64,000 nt of DNA, from assembly GCA_020137815.1 (NCBI GenBank), contig CM035351.1, forward strand, positions 1,413,966 through 1,477,965, in the 5' to 3' direction. The notes beneath the pieces were generated by a model, which saw only the letters and a list, made by a program, of their open reading frames with translations, ran no database searches and was not told where the DNA came from. Source of the DNA: Hormiphora californensis (taxonomy: Eukaryota > Ctenophora > Tentaculata > Cydippida > Pleurobrachiidae). The stretch's first letter is position 1. Every line of letters starts with the position of its first letter. The translations under genes and the position numbers were made by a program. Positions 10,301 to 22,300 of this stretch are shown here, one piece after another.

Positions 10301-13300
10301 GTGAGATCTACTACTGGGAGCGGCTCAAGTTTGAGATCCCTCACTACGCTGCAGAGGTGTACGCTAAGGAGGAGGAGCTAAGATCCCTCAGAGAGAATGT
10401 TCTGCTTGTGGTTCGGGACTACAACAGGATCATATCGGCTCTCAATACTGAGGAAAGGGGCCTCTTCAAGGTTTGTTGTAGTGCTACTTCAACTATCATT
10501 TCTTGTTTTTTGTAATACTCAGTGTCATGATACAATCCAGGTAGTTTCTAACACCCTGCCCCTACTCCAGGTAGTTTCTAACACCCTGCCCCTACTCCAG
10601 GTAGTTTCTAACACCCTGCCCCTACTCCAGCTGGATTCAGGTAGTTTCTAACACCCTGCCCCTACTCCAGGTAGTTTCTAACACCTGCCCCTAATCCAGC
10701 TGGATCCAGGTAGTTTCTAACACCCTGCCCCTACCCCAGGTAGTTTCTAACACCCTGCCCCTACTCCAGGTAGTTTCTAACACCTGCCCCTACCCCAGGT
10801 AGTTTCTAACACCCTGCCCCTACCCCAGCTTGATCCAGGTAGTTTCTAACACCCTGCCCCTATCCCAGCTGGATCCAGGTAGTTTCTAACACCCTGCCCC
10901 TACCCCAGGAGCGTATCAAGTTCCTTGACAAGAAGGTCCATGCCGGCCTCACCAAGTTGAGTTGGGCCACTAAGGGACCCACTACTGAATACTTCATGAA
11001 CGAGTGTAGGAACCACGCCAGCAAGGTCCAGTCCATCGTGGACAGCTATAAACATGCCAACAGATCCATCCAGGGCCTGTGTAAGAGGATCAGTGAGTCT
11101 CTCCTAGTACACATTGATAGCAAGAGGATCTACGAAAATAATGAGGTGAGAACAGGAACACTAACCATAATTCTATGGTTTACAGCTACTAATACACAGC
11201 TACTAGACTAAAACTTGTTCAACTATTATAACCTCCCATTCCCCTTTCGAGATGTATTCTCTCTGACCCCTCTACTCCCAACAGTTCGAAACAGAGCAAC
11301 AGAAGCACAGGAGTGTCCAACAGACCAAGTTAGTCCATCTTCACGAGGAGATAATCAGTATTATGAAGACCACATACGAGACTTTCAAGAACGATGGGGC
11401 AGATGTTCAGATGCACTGGCACCGGTACACAGAGAAAACAGACCGGATGGTGGAGGAGGCGTTCCGATTGAACATCAAGAGGTCCCTACAGGAGTTGTCC
11501 AGAGCTATCCATGGTGATGGCAAGACGGCTCCTAACCCACTCTTCAAGGTCAAGGTTGTCCTTCACGAGGGAGATAAGGTACGTTGTGGAAAGTGCTGGG
11601 GGAGATAAGGTAGTTCTTGTTGGGGTGGTAGATTTGGTGATTACTGACCTCGATATATATCGTAGTTATAACTAACAAGGATCTAGATTTTCACCAGCTT
11701 TGAAACATCTAACATCCACGTTTACAAACTAACATCTCTCCAGCCTAACTAACATGTAACATTTCTCCAGCCCAACTAACATGCTAACATTTCTCCAGCC
11801 CAACTAACATGCTAACATTTCTCCAGCCCAACTAACATGTAACATCTCTCCAGCCTAACTAACATGTAACATCTCTCCAGCCCAACTAACATGTAACATC
11901 TCTCCAGCCCAACTAACATGTAACATCTCCCCAGCCCAACTAACATGTAACATCTCCCCAGCCCAACTAACATGCTAACATCTCTCCAGCCCAACTAACA
12001 TGCTAACATCTCTCCAGCCCAACTAACATGTAACATCTCTCCAGCTCAACTAACATGTAACATTTCTCCAGGTTGATTTCTCGCCTACTACCAAGAAACT
12101 GGCTGATATTGTGAACATGTGTGCTAAGGATCTAACCACCTGTATTTCTATTGTACCCCGTCTACCTGAGGTGCTATCTAAGAGGAAGGGAAACAGAGAG
12201 ACCCTGGTAAGTAGTGGATGGTTTATACTCATATTTTTGAACTAATTGTGCAAAAATTAAACTTGAAGCCCATCAAGTTCGTAGTTAGAACTAAACACTG
12301 AGGGGCATTAAAGAGAAATGTGTCAACATTGCAATACCTGACTAACCCCTCTCTCAGCGAACTTTTAACCTACTAAGCAAGCAGGAGGTAAGCGTAATAA
12401 CAGTGCAGCAAAAGTGATTCAAATTTACATCATGAACGCTCTAGAACTGATTTAACCAAATTAATTCCTGCCTTTAAAACGCACACAAATCCCATTTCTT
12501 TCTCCTTGGACCATTCAAATGCTATCCTGAATATATCCCGGGGCTTTTGATCAGCATGCCTGTGATGTGAAACATCATACACTTGACACACTTTTAACAC
12601 ATTTCTGTTAACATTACCTAACATTGTGCTATTACTTCTCAGCCCATCTACGCTGTGATCTCAAACGATGAGGAAACGAAGAAGTTGAAGACACAGATCA
12701 ACGCGTGCATGGCAACTAACGCAGGTGGGTGCAGAATATCACCACCACCTTCCATTTTCCACCTTTACCAAGGTTTGCCTCAAACTAACTATCTTCTCCT
12801 TATTCAGGTCACCTGGTTAGCTATCTACACACCTGGGACAACTGTAGGGAGCTATGGGACATCAATAAGGATGCCTTCATTCGCAGATACCAGAAACTCA
12901 AACCTCTAATGAGCAAGTTTGATGCTGATATTAGCCGATACTCCGAGGTGGCGAACAATATCCAGAAAGAGGAAACTGTACAGACGATCCAGTTTGTACT
13001 GCTCGATTGTCAGCCCCTCAAGTTTGCTCTTCTCCAGGTAAACAATAAACCGCTATATTAGTTTAGACCGCAATAGCCACTACAGACAATAAACAACTGC
13101 ACTAGTTTAGGCCACTCTTCAAACAGATGAATTGATCAACTAAGTGAGATATTAGGTTGTCCAGTAAATATTTTCGTTTGGCTTTTATTGGGAAAATGGT
13201 TTGAGATAGAGCAAAATGGACTTCACCACAGTTTTTCTCACGCGATTTTGGATCGGAATATCATGCCTGATATCGGTATTTGGCTGTTCTCGGTTCCCAC

Positions 13301-16300
13301 CAGGCTATTTACTCTACACCACTCTTGATGCTGCTGCATATGAAAAATCGCTATTTTCGAGTTTTAGCACTAAAGCTGCTGTACTTCCTAAAAATGGTAC
13401 CTGAGTGATGTTTTGTTGCATCAAGCTTGTTCATTGGACAATTATCTATCGTTTAAGATGTAATAAAAGATTCTATCTTTATTTTGTCACTTAGCAATGG
13501 GCCTCCAAAAAGTTTTGGTCAAAATTAGAAACTTTCACTTCCGGGTCTCACCAGGATTGGCTCATAATCAAAAACTCTGCAGTAAAAGATAGTTCTAAGT
13601 CAGTTCTACGACGTAGTGAACCCAATTATGTGATTGGTTGACTTAAAAAGCGAGTTTTTGACGTTTTCGAACACACCCGTAAAACAGGCCAGATGTTTTT
13701 GCGCCTTTTCGATTTTTGATGTTAGATTTACTGTTCTAGTGGTTACTATCGAACGCGTAGAGACCCAAATCGCGTATACATTTTATCCTTGGACGATTTG
13801 CTATCGATTAAGCACCATTGGAGCTAAAAAGACTGTACCAGTTTTCTTAGGGAAGCGTTTAAAAAACTTTGGTGACCCCGTGCAGCGGCAACAACAGCGG
13901 GGTAGAGAAAATAGCTTGCTGGCACCCCAGAAAAACTATATACCGATATCAGGCATGATATTCCGATCCAAAATCGCGTGAAAAAAACTGTGGTGAAGTC
14001 CAATTTGCTCTATCTCAAACCATTTTCCTAATAAACACCAAACGAAAATATTTACTGGACAACCTAATACTAATAGCCCTCCCTGTCTCATTTCAGCACT
14101 GTAACGAATGGCAGAACAGGTTCACAACTCTACTTAGCGAGATGGCTACTAAGAAGCTAGATGAGCTCACTGAGTACCTTCAGGACAACTGTAGAAAGTA
14201 CGTAATCCCCCCAACTAAGTGCTATCTAGGGCTGATTGACAGGTCCATTGACCACTCCCTCCGCGTTCTTGTATTTCTCGTGTATCCCAATGGGTTACTA
14301 ACCCGTGTTGTTTTATCCAGGTTGAGTCGCCCTCCTGAGACCCTTGAGGAACTGGGAGACAGTATTGGACTGCTAGACCAACTTAAGGGCAGCCAGAACG
14401 AGATAGAGGGGTGGTTCCATCCCCTGTACGAGCAGTTCAACATCCTCTCAAAACACGAGGTCCAAGTTGAGGAGAAGGTCCAGAAGAAGCTGGATGATCT
14501 CGGGAATGAGTGGCAGGCCTTTACCAACTGTCTCCATGATAGTGATATCATGCTGAGAAAACACAAGGACAAGTTCAAGGCGGGTCTACTTCACTCGGCT
14601 GAGGAGTATAAGAAGAGTGTGGCCGTTCTCCTGGATGAGTTTAACACTAAGGGACCCTTCTCTAGTGACAAGGAGGCTGATGCTGTGAGTATGGCGGCCA
14701 GGGTATTGCAATAATCTGAAGATTATAGAATATAAAATAGGTAATCCTTAACTAATTAACTAATTAATCCTTAATTAACTAATATATTTCTTGTTCTCAG
14801 GCGGTTGGAGTTGTTCACCAGATCAGAAAGTCCTCTGAGAACCTAAAGAAGCAAGAAGCAGTGATCAGGCGTGGTTTGAATATCTTCAAGATTGACCAGT
14901 CACCCAATAAGGATGTCATTACCCTTGATGAGAACCTCCAGTCTCTGGAGACCATCTGGGAACTCTACGCACAATGGAACGAGCTGTATAATGGCTGGAA
15001 GGTTGGGATGTTCAAGAATCTTGTAACTGATGAAATGGAGTTGACTGCCCAACAAATGCTGAAGAAGATTACCAAAACTGTCCGAGAAATCAAGGTAAAC
15101 ATTAATCTGTTCTTATTAGTTCTATTGATAGCTATCTAAATTCAATTTCTGGTATTTTCCATTCCCCCTAAAAATACTCAATAGACATACCTTTCCGTCC
15201 ATGTGACTAACCCTGAAACCCCAGTATCCCAAATATCAGGACAAGAAGTGGGAGGTAGCTGAGAATGTGAAGAGCAGAGTGGAGCAGTTCAAGCGAACCA
15301 TGCCCCTCATTCAAGATCTGAAGAATCCAGCTCTCCGGCCCCGTCATTGGGTTCAACTGAAGAACGAAGTTGGCAAAGATTTCGACCATGAAGGTACGGC
15401 TTGCTAAAATAATATGTGCTACTAGTCGACCGCGACTGTGGACATTCTGTTGATATTCTGCAACAAAAACTAAACCTAATCCATTTCTCCAGGCGATGAC
15501 TTTACATTGGAAAAGATTATTGATCTGGGATTGGATCAGTATAGTACCAGTATCGGGGAGATATCTTCTGCAGCTAGCAAGGAGCTGAGTATCGAGCAGG
15601 CCATCACTGGTATCAAGAGCACTTGGGAAACGATGGAGCTGGACATCAGTCCTTATAAGGACAGAGGTACTGAGTTGGGGTATCTTGGTAGAAATTTAGG
15701 CCAGGGGAAGGGTCATTCTTACAAATACTTGTTTTGGCCTGGTTTTGTTTTCAAAAATCCCCTTTTATTACATTGTGTTCTAAGCTGTCACCCCAGCATC
15801 CCTAGGTCACCACAGACTCAAAGCTACGGACGAGTTGTTCCAGATGCTCGAAGATAACCAGGTCTCCCTAGCAACCATGAAGGCATCTCGTTATGTGAAG
15901 GCATTTGAGGTTGAGGTAGATCAATGGGAGAGAACCCTCTCTAGGATCCTGGAGGTTATCGAGTTGATCCTAACAGTCCAGAGACAGTGGATGTATCTGG
16001 AGAACATCTTCCTGGGTGAGGACATCAGGAAACAGTTGCCCAGAGAGAGCGCTGAGTTTGATGATGTTAATCACAACTGGAAGAACATCATGGATGGTCT
16101 TAGTAAGGATAACAATGCTCTGAGGGGAACACACGGACCGAGTAAGTAGTTGTTGTGTGTTTTAACCGGCCAGGGGCATAGGTAGAGATGGTAGAGTAAG
16201 GCTCTAGAGTGTGTCATCTATAATAGTGCTGCAGCAAGTAACAACTATCACCCCCCCCCCCCCAGATATGCTGGAAAGACTGAACAATATGAACTGTAAG

Positions 16301-19300
16301 CTGGAAGACATCCAGAAGTCTCTTGACATGTACCTCGAGACCAAGAGGCAGATCTTCCCCCGGTTCTATTTCTTGTCCAATGATGATCTGTTGGAGATTC
16401 TTGGGCAGTCTAGGAACCCCACCGCAGTGCAGCCTCATCTTAAGAAGTGCTTCGATAACATTGTCATGTTGCAGATGGAGAAGGTAAGTTGTCAATATGT
16501 GATGGTAGTGGCAAAAAAAGATCAATTTACGACAAAAGATGGGTCCACCTAAAGGGTATAGCTGCAAAGTATTACTAGTTTTTCAAACACGCCCACTCTT
16601 CCACAGATTGGTGTTGACTCTAAGGGTAAGATGGAGGCAGTTGCTATGTTCTCAGCGGACGGAGAAAAGGTGGATTTCCACACCCAGGTCCCACTGGAGG
16701 CTCCAGTCGAGGTTCGTGTCCTAGTTTTAGCTCTCTATCAGATAGTCACTAGTCCTGTATTGTTAGCTCTCTTTCTAGCTGAATCTCATGATCTGTTGAA
16801 TTAACATCTACCTACTTTCAGTCCTGGTTGTGTGATATTGAAGATACGATGAGGGTTACTCTACGACAACAGTTGAAACTCTGCCGATTTGCACTCAAGA
16901 AAGCTGGCACCAAGAGAGACAAATGGACTAAGGAATGGCCTGGTCAGCTGCTGATCACCACATCTCAAATCCAGTGGACTCAGGACTGTACCAAGGCCCT
17001 CAACCTAATCAAGGATCGGGGTGACAAGAAGAGCCTCAAGTCTATCAAAAAGAAGCAGGTTTCAATGCTGGCTAAATTCTCTGATGCGATCCGGGGTAAC
17101 CTGACGGCCATTCAGCGAGCCAAGATTGTAGCACTCGTTACCATTGAGGTGCATGCTCGTGACGTCATTGATAAGCTGATAAAGAGCAGTTGTAATGACG
17201 TCATGGGTTTCGAATGGTTGTCCCAACTCAGATTCTACTGGGACAAAGATCCTGATGATTGCATTGTACAGCAGACTAATACCCAGTTCCGGTATGGGTA
17301 TGAGTATCTGGGAAACAGTGGTCGTCTGGTTATTACACCCCTCACTGACCGGTGTTACATGACTCTCACCACTGCGCTACATCTGCACCGAGGTGGCAGT
17401 CCCAAGGGGCCCGCGGGAACTGGCAAGACCGAGACGGTGAAGGATTTGGGTAAAGCCCTGGGTGATTACGTTATTGTGGTGAATTGTTCTGAGGGTCTTG
17501 ATTTTAAGAGCATGGGAAGGATGTTCAGTGGTCTGGCCCAGACTGGTGCTTGGGGATGCTTCGATGAGTTCAACCGGTTAGTGATGAAATCTTTCTCTCT
17601 TGATACTTTAAGATAGCTCTCTTTATCCTTTTAGATATCCTAACTGTTTCCTAATTAGTAATTAGTAGGTAGTTACTCCTACTATCCTAGCTGTTCCCTA
17701 ATTAGTAATTAATAGGTAGTTACTCATCATCCCATAATGCCCCATTAACCTCCCTCCCTCCCTCTCTCAGAATCAACATTGAAGTACTGTCTGTGGTAGC
17801 ACAGCAGATCCTATCCATTCTGTCAGCCCTAGCAGCTGGATATAACAGATTCGTGTTTGAGTGTCGGGAGATCAACCTTGTCTGGTCCTGTGGTATATTC
17901 ATTACTATGAACCCCGGTTATGCAGGCAGGACTGAGCTACCTGACAATTTGAAGAGCATGTTCCGACCTATTTCCATGGTCGTCCCTGATTCTTGTCTTA
18001 TCTCTGAAATTATCTTGTTTGGCGAAGGATTCAATAATACCAAGGTACGGGGGACTGTTGGGTATAGTCGTAACATAGCCGAAATGTAGCCTGCTTTGCC
18101 AGACTTGAAGGGTCAGCTTCATGGTGAAATATGCAGCTAAAAACAGCCACAGCTGTCTCCATACAAACTTTGTTTTTAACCCAATCCCCTCTCTCCACCA
18201 GATTCTGGCTAAAAAGGTGTTCACCCTCTACTCCCTGGCTGTACAGCAGCTCTCACAACAGGAACACTACGACTTCGGTCTCAGGGCTCTGGTCTCCGTG
18301 CTCAAATATGCTGGCAGAAAGAAGCGACTCTTAACTGAATATCCAGATGAGGAAATCTTGCTACTGGCTATGAAAGACATGAACGTTGCTAAGCTGACCT
18401 CCGACGATTTGCCACTTTTCAATGGAATTATACAGGATCTCTTCCCGGGTGTTGAGGTTCCAGTTTTGAACTATGGAGAGCTCCAAGTTGCTATTGAGAA
18501 CCAGCTTGATACTGATAATCTGCAGAAGGTCCCTATTATCATCACCAAGATTATCCAGTTGTTTGAGACAAAGAACTCTCGTCACTCCGTGATGATCGTT
18601 GGAAATACTGGTAAGCAAGCTGTTGAGCGACTCAGCAGGGGGTCCTCCATATTGTATGTAGCGCGCGATGCAGATTTAGTAGAGGCAGGAGTGTGAGTTA
18701 TGGCGCGCATATCTACCGTTTCCATAGCAGCAGCTACTGCTGGAGCAGTTCTCACAGCAACAAGCTGCAGCTAGTCCCACAACAATCTCTCACACTGTCC
18801 CTCTCCCTCACTGTCCCTCTCTCTCACACACTGTCCCTCTCTCTCTCTCTTAGGCTCCGGTAAATCGATTGTCTGGAAGACGCTCAAGAATGCCCTCACT
18901 GCCTTGTGGAAGAATGACGCCTCTGAGCCGAGGAGTAATGCCCGGGAGTATCCAATTAATCCCAAAGCACTCTCCCTGGGAGAGCTATATGGAGAGTTCG
19001 ATCTCAAGTATGTAGATATGATTAGTAACCGAATATTTGGCGCCTGATCCCTGTTGAGTAATGGGTAGTTGTAGACAAATACACCCAAATCTTAAACCTT
19101 CACTTTTCTCCAGTACGAACGAGTGGACAGATGGTGTGCTGAGTGCTGTGATGAGGAAGACCTGCTCTGAAGAGGGTCTAGATGAGAAGTGGATCTTGTT
19201 CGATGGTCCTGTAGACACCCTCTGGATCGAATCAATGAACTCTGTGATGGACTGATAACAAGGTGTTGACCCTGATTAATGGAGAGCGAATCAGCATGCC

Positions 19301-22300
19301 TACCCCGGTATCCCTGCTGTTTGAGGTTGGAGATCTCTCTGTAGCCTCCCCTGCCACTGTGTCCCGGTGTGGTATGGTATTCATGGACAGTGGAGATCTG
19401 GGATGGCAGCCTTATGTGGATAGTTGGTTGACCAAACACAAGGATGCCCAAACAAAGGCAAACCTCAAGTAAGCTAGAACTCGGGGGTGAACAAGCTTTG
19501 TGGTAGAACGAGATCTATCTGATGGCAACAGATCCCATTTTCGTCGGCTATGCCAGACAGGATAAGATGGAAGATCTGAGTGGCATCTAACATTAAATAC
19601 TAACATACCGATTTCTTCAGACGGATGTTTGGGAAGTACGTTGTTCCACTGTTGGAGTTCAGAACTAAGAACTGTGAACAGATTGTTAAGACATGCCCCC
19701 TGAACAGTGTTAAGAACCTGTGTGTGCTATATGACTGTGTGGCTACCATCGAGAACGGGGTGAGTAGAAACACTGTTAAAATGAGAATGGGGTGAGTAGA
19801 AACACTGTTATAGAACACGTCTTGTTATGTTCCCTCCTTTACAAACGGGGTATAGTAAAGCATATTATAGAGCCAATAATTGCTAATCCTGGCACATTAC
19901 CAAGTTTATCCTATAACTCCGATCCCTAATCCCAGGTCCTTATCTACCCGAGTTAATCCCCCGTTAACCATCTCTGTTTCCTAGGTGAACCCGAAGGACG
20001 AGGAGAACCACCAGAGAATGGTTGAACTGTGGTTCCTATTCTCCACCATCTGGTCTATCTGCTGTACTGTTACTGGAGACAGCAGGAAGGTTATGGACAA
20101 CTACCTCCGAGAGTTAGAGAGCTCATTCCCCAGCAAGGATACTATTTATGAGTATTACGTTGATGTGAAACAGAAATCATGGGGTCTTTGGGAGGACAAA
20201 CTTCGTGCCGGGTAAGTTCCTTTTCAGTTCCTTGCACTTATATCACTTGAATCTGTAGAATGAATTGGTTTGATAAAGTGAGGTACTCTCTAACTCTACC
20301 CCCTCTCTAGATCTACCTCTCTCTAACTCGACCCCCTTTCTCCCACAGGTGGCGTTACAACCCCGCGTTGCCATTCTACAAGATAGTAGTACCAACAGTA
20401 GACACAGTTCGGTACGAGTTTATCACCCAGGCCCTGATTAGCGGGGGAGCTCCAGTTCTCCTAGTTGGACCCGTTGGTACCGGCAAGACCTCCGTGGCAC
20501 AGGCTGTGCTGGCGAAGGCTAGCACAAAACAGTATGGCAAGCTGGTTGTGAACATGAGCGCCCAGACGACATCTAACAACGTCCAGGACATTATTGAGAG
20601 TAGGGTGGAGAAGAGGACTAAGGGTGTCTATGTTCCTATCGGAGGAAAGAAGCTCCTCACAGTGCTGGATGACTTCAACATGCCTGCCAAGGATCTCTTC
20701 TTCTCCCAGCCACCCTTGGAGCTCCTCCGACAATGGATTGACTATTCCTTCTGGTATGACAGGCAGCGCCAGACAGTCAAAGAGATCAGGGACATGCAGC
20801 TGATTGCAGCAATGGGACCCCCTGGTGGTGGCAGACAGAGCATCTCTGAACGGCTCCTCTCTAGATTCCATTTGATCAACATGGCCTTCCCTAATGAGAC
20901 CCAGATCCAGAGGATATTCGGTACAATGATAAACCAGAAACTCCAGGACTTTGAGGAGGACGTGAAACCGGTTGGAAACATGATCACCCAGGCAACGATT
21001 GATCTGTATAACACTATCGTGGGAACCATGTTGCCGACCCCCACCAAGATCCACTACTTGTTCAACCTCCGGGATATCTCCAAGATATACCAGGGTCTAC
21101 TCCGGGCACACAAGGACTACCATGACACCCGACAAAGCATGATCCGACTGTGGATTCACGAGTGCTTCAGGGTATTCTCTGACAGGTTCCTGGATATGAA
21201 CGATATGGAGGCGTTCAGGGGTATAATTGGAGACAAACTTGGAACCGTATTTGATACCTCGTTCAATGCTATCTGCCCTAATAAGATCTCCCCTATATTT
21301 GGGGATTTCATGAGAGGTGAGGCAGGGGGTGTGTATGAGGATATCACTGATATAAACGCTCTGAAGCAGTACATGGAGACCACTCTTGAGGATTACAACA
21401 TGGAGCCTGGTGTTATTTCAATGGACCTCGTCCTGTTTAGGGATGCCATGGAACATGTTTGTAGGATAGTCAGAGTTATTGGACAGCCTAGAGGTAACAT
21501 GCTGCTTGTTGGTGTGGGAGGTAGTGGCAGACAGAGTCTTAGCAAGGTGGCTGCCTATATCTGTAGGTTCAATGTGTTCCAGATAGAGGTGGCTCGAAAC
21601 TACCGATCCCAGGAATTCAGAGAGGACCTCAGATCACTTTACTGGATGGCAGGAGTGGAGAACAAACCCACTGTGTTCCTGTTTAATGACACCCAGGTCG
21701 TATCTGAGGACTTCCTGGAGGATATCAACAATATCCTCTCCTCTGGTGAGGTACCCAACATGTATGCAGAGGAGTTCGATGAGGTCAAGGAGGCTCTTAG
21801 TGAGGATGCCAGAAAGGAAGGAATCCAGGATAGCACTGATACAATGTTTGCATACTTTATAGAGCGGGTCAGGAGTAATCTTCATGTGATCCTGTGTATG
21901 TCACCTGTGGGAGATCCCTTCAGAAACAGAATCCGACAGTACCCTGCCTTTGTAAACTGTACCACAATCGACTGGTTTACCGAGTGGCCGAGAGACGCTC
22001 TACTGGAGGTGGCGGAGAGGTATCTTGAGAAGATCGATCTTGATCCCTCGGTAACAGAGCCAGCTAAAAAGGAGACCTTGATGAAGAACTGTGCTAGCAT
22101 GTTTGTCATGTTCCATCAGACCGTGGTGGATAGCAGTGAGAAAATGTTGTTGGAGATGAAGCGACACAACTATGTAACCCCCACCAACTACCTAGAACTT
22201 GTGACTGGGTACATTGACATGCTGTTAGAGAAGAGGACGGAGTTGGGTGATGCGGCTAAGAAACTCCGGAATGGCCTCTTTAAGATTGATGATACCCGTG

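Noticed and set aside
13634-13981. 115-residue frame within the mariner-type MITE
   Set aside because: Crosses into the inverted repeat and shows no DDE transposase motif.
20461-21054. Minus-strand frames opposite DNAH2 and similar frames throughout 20.3-25.3 kb
   Set aside because: Shadows of the dynein coding strand; no known protein similarity.
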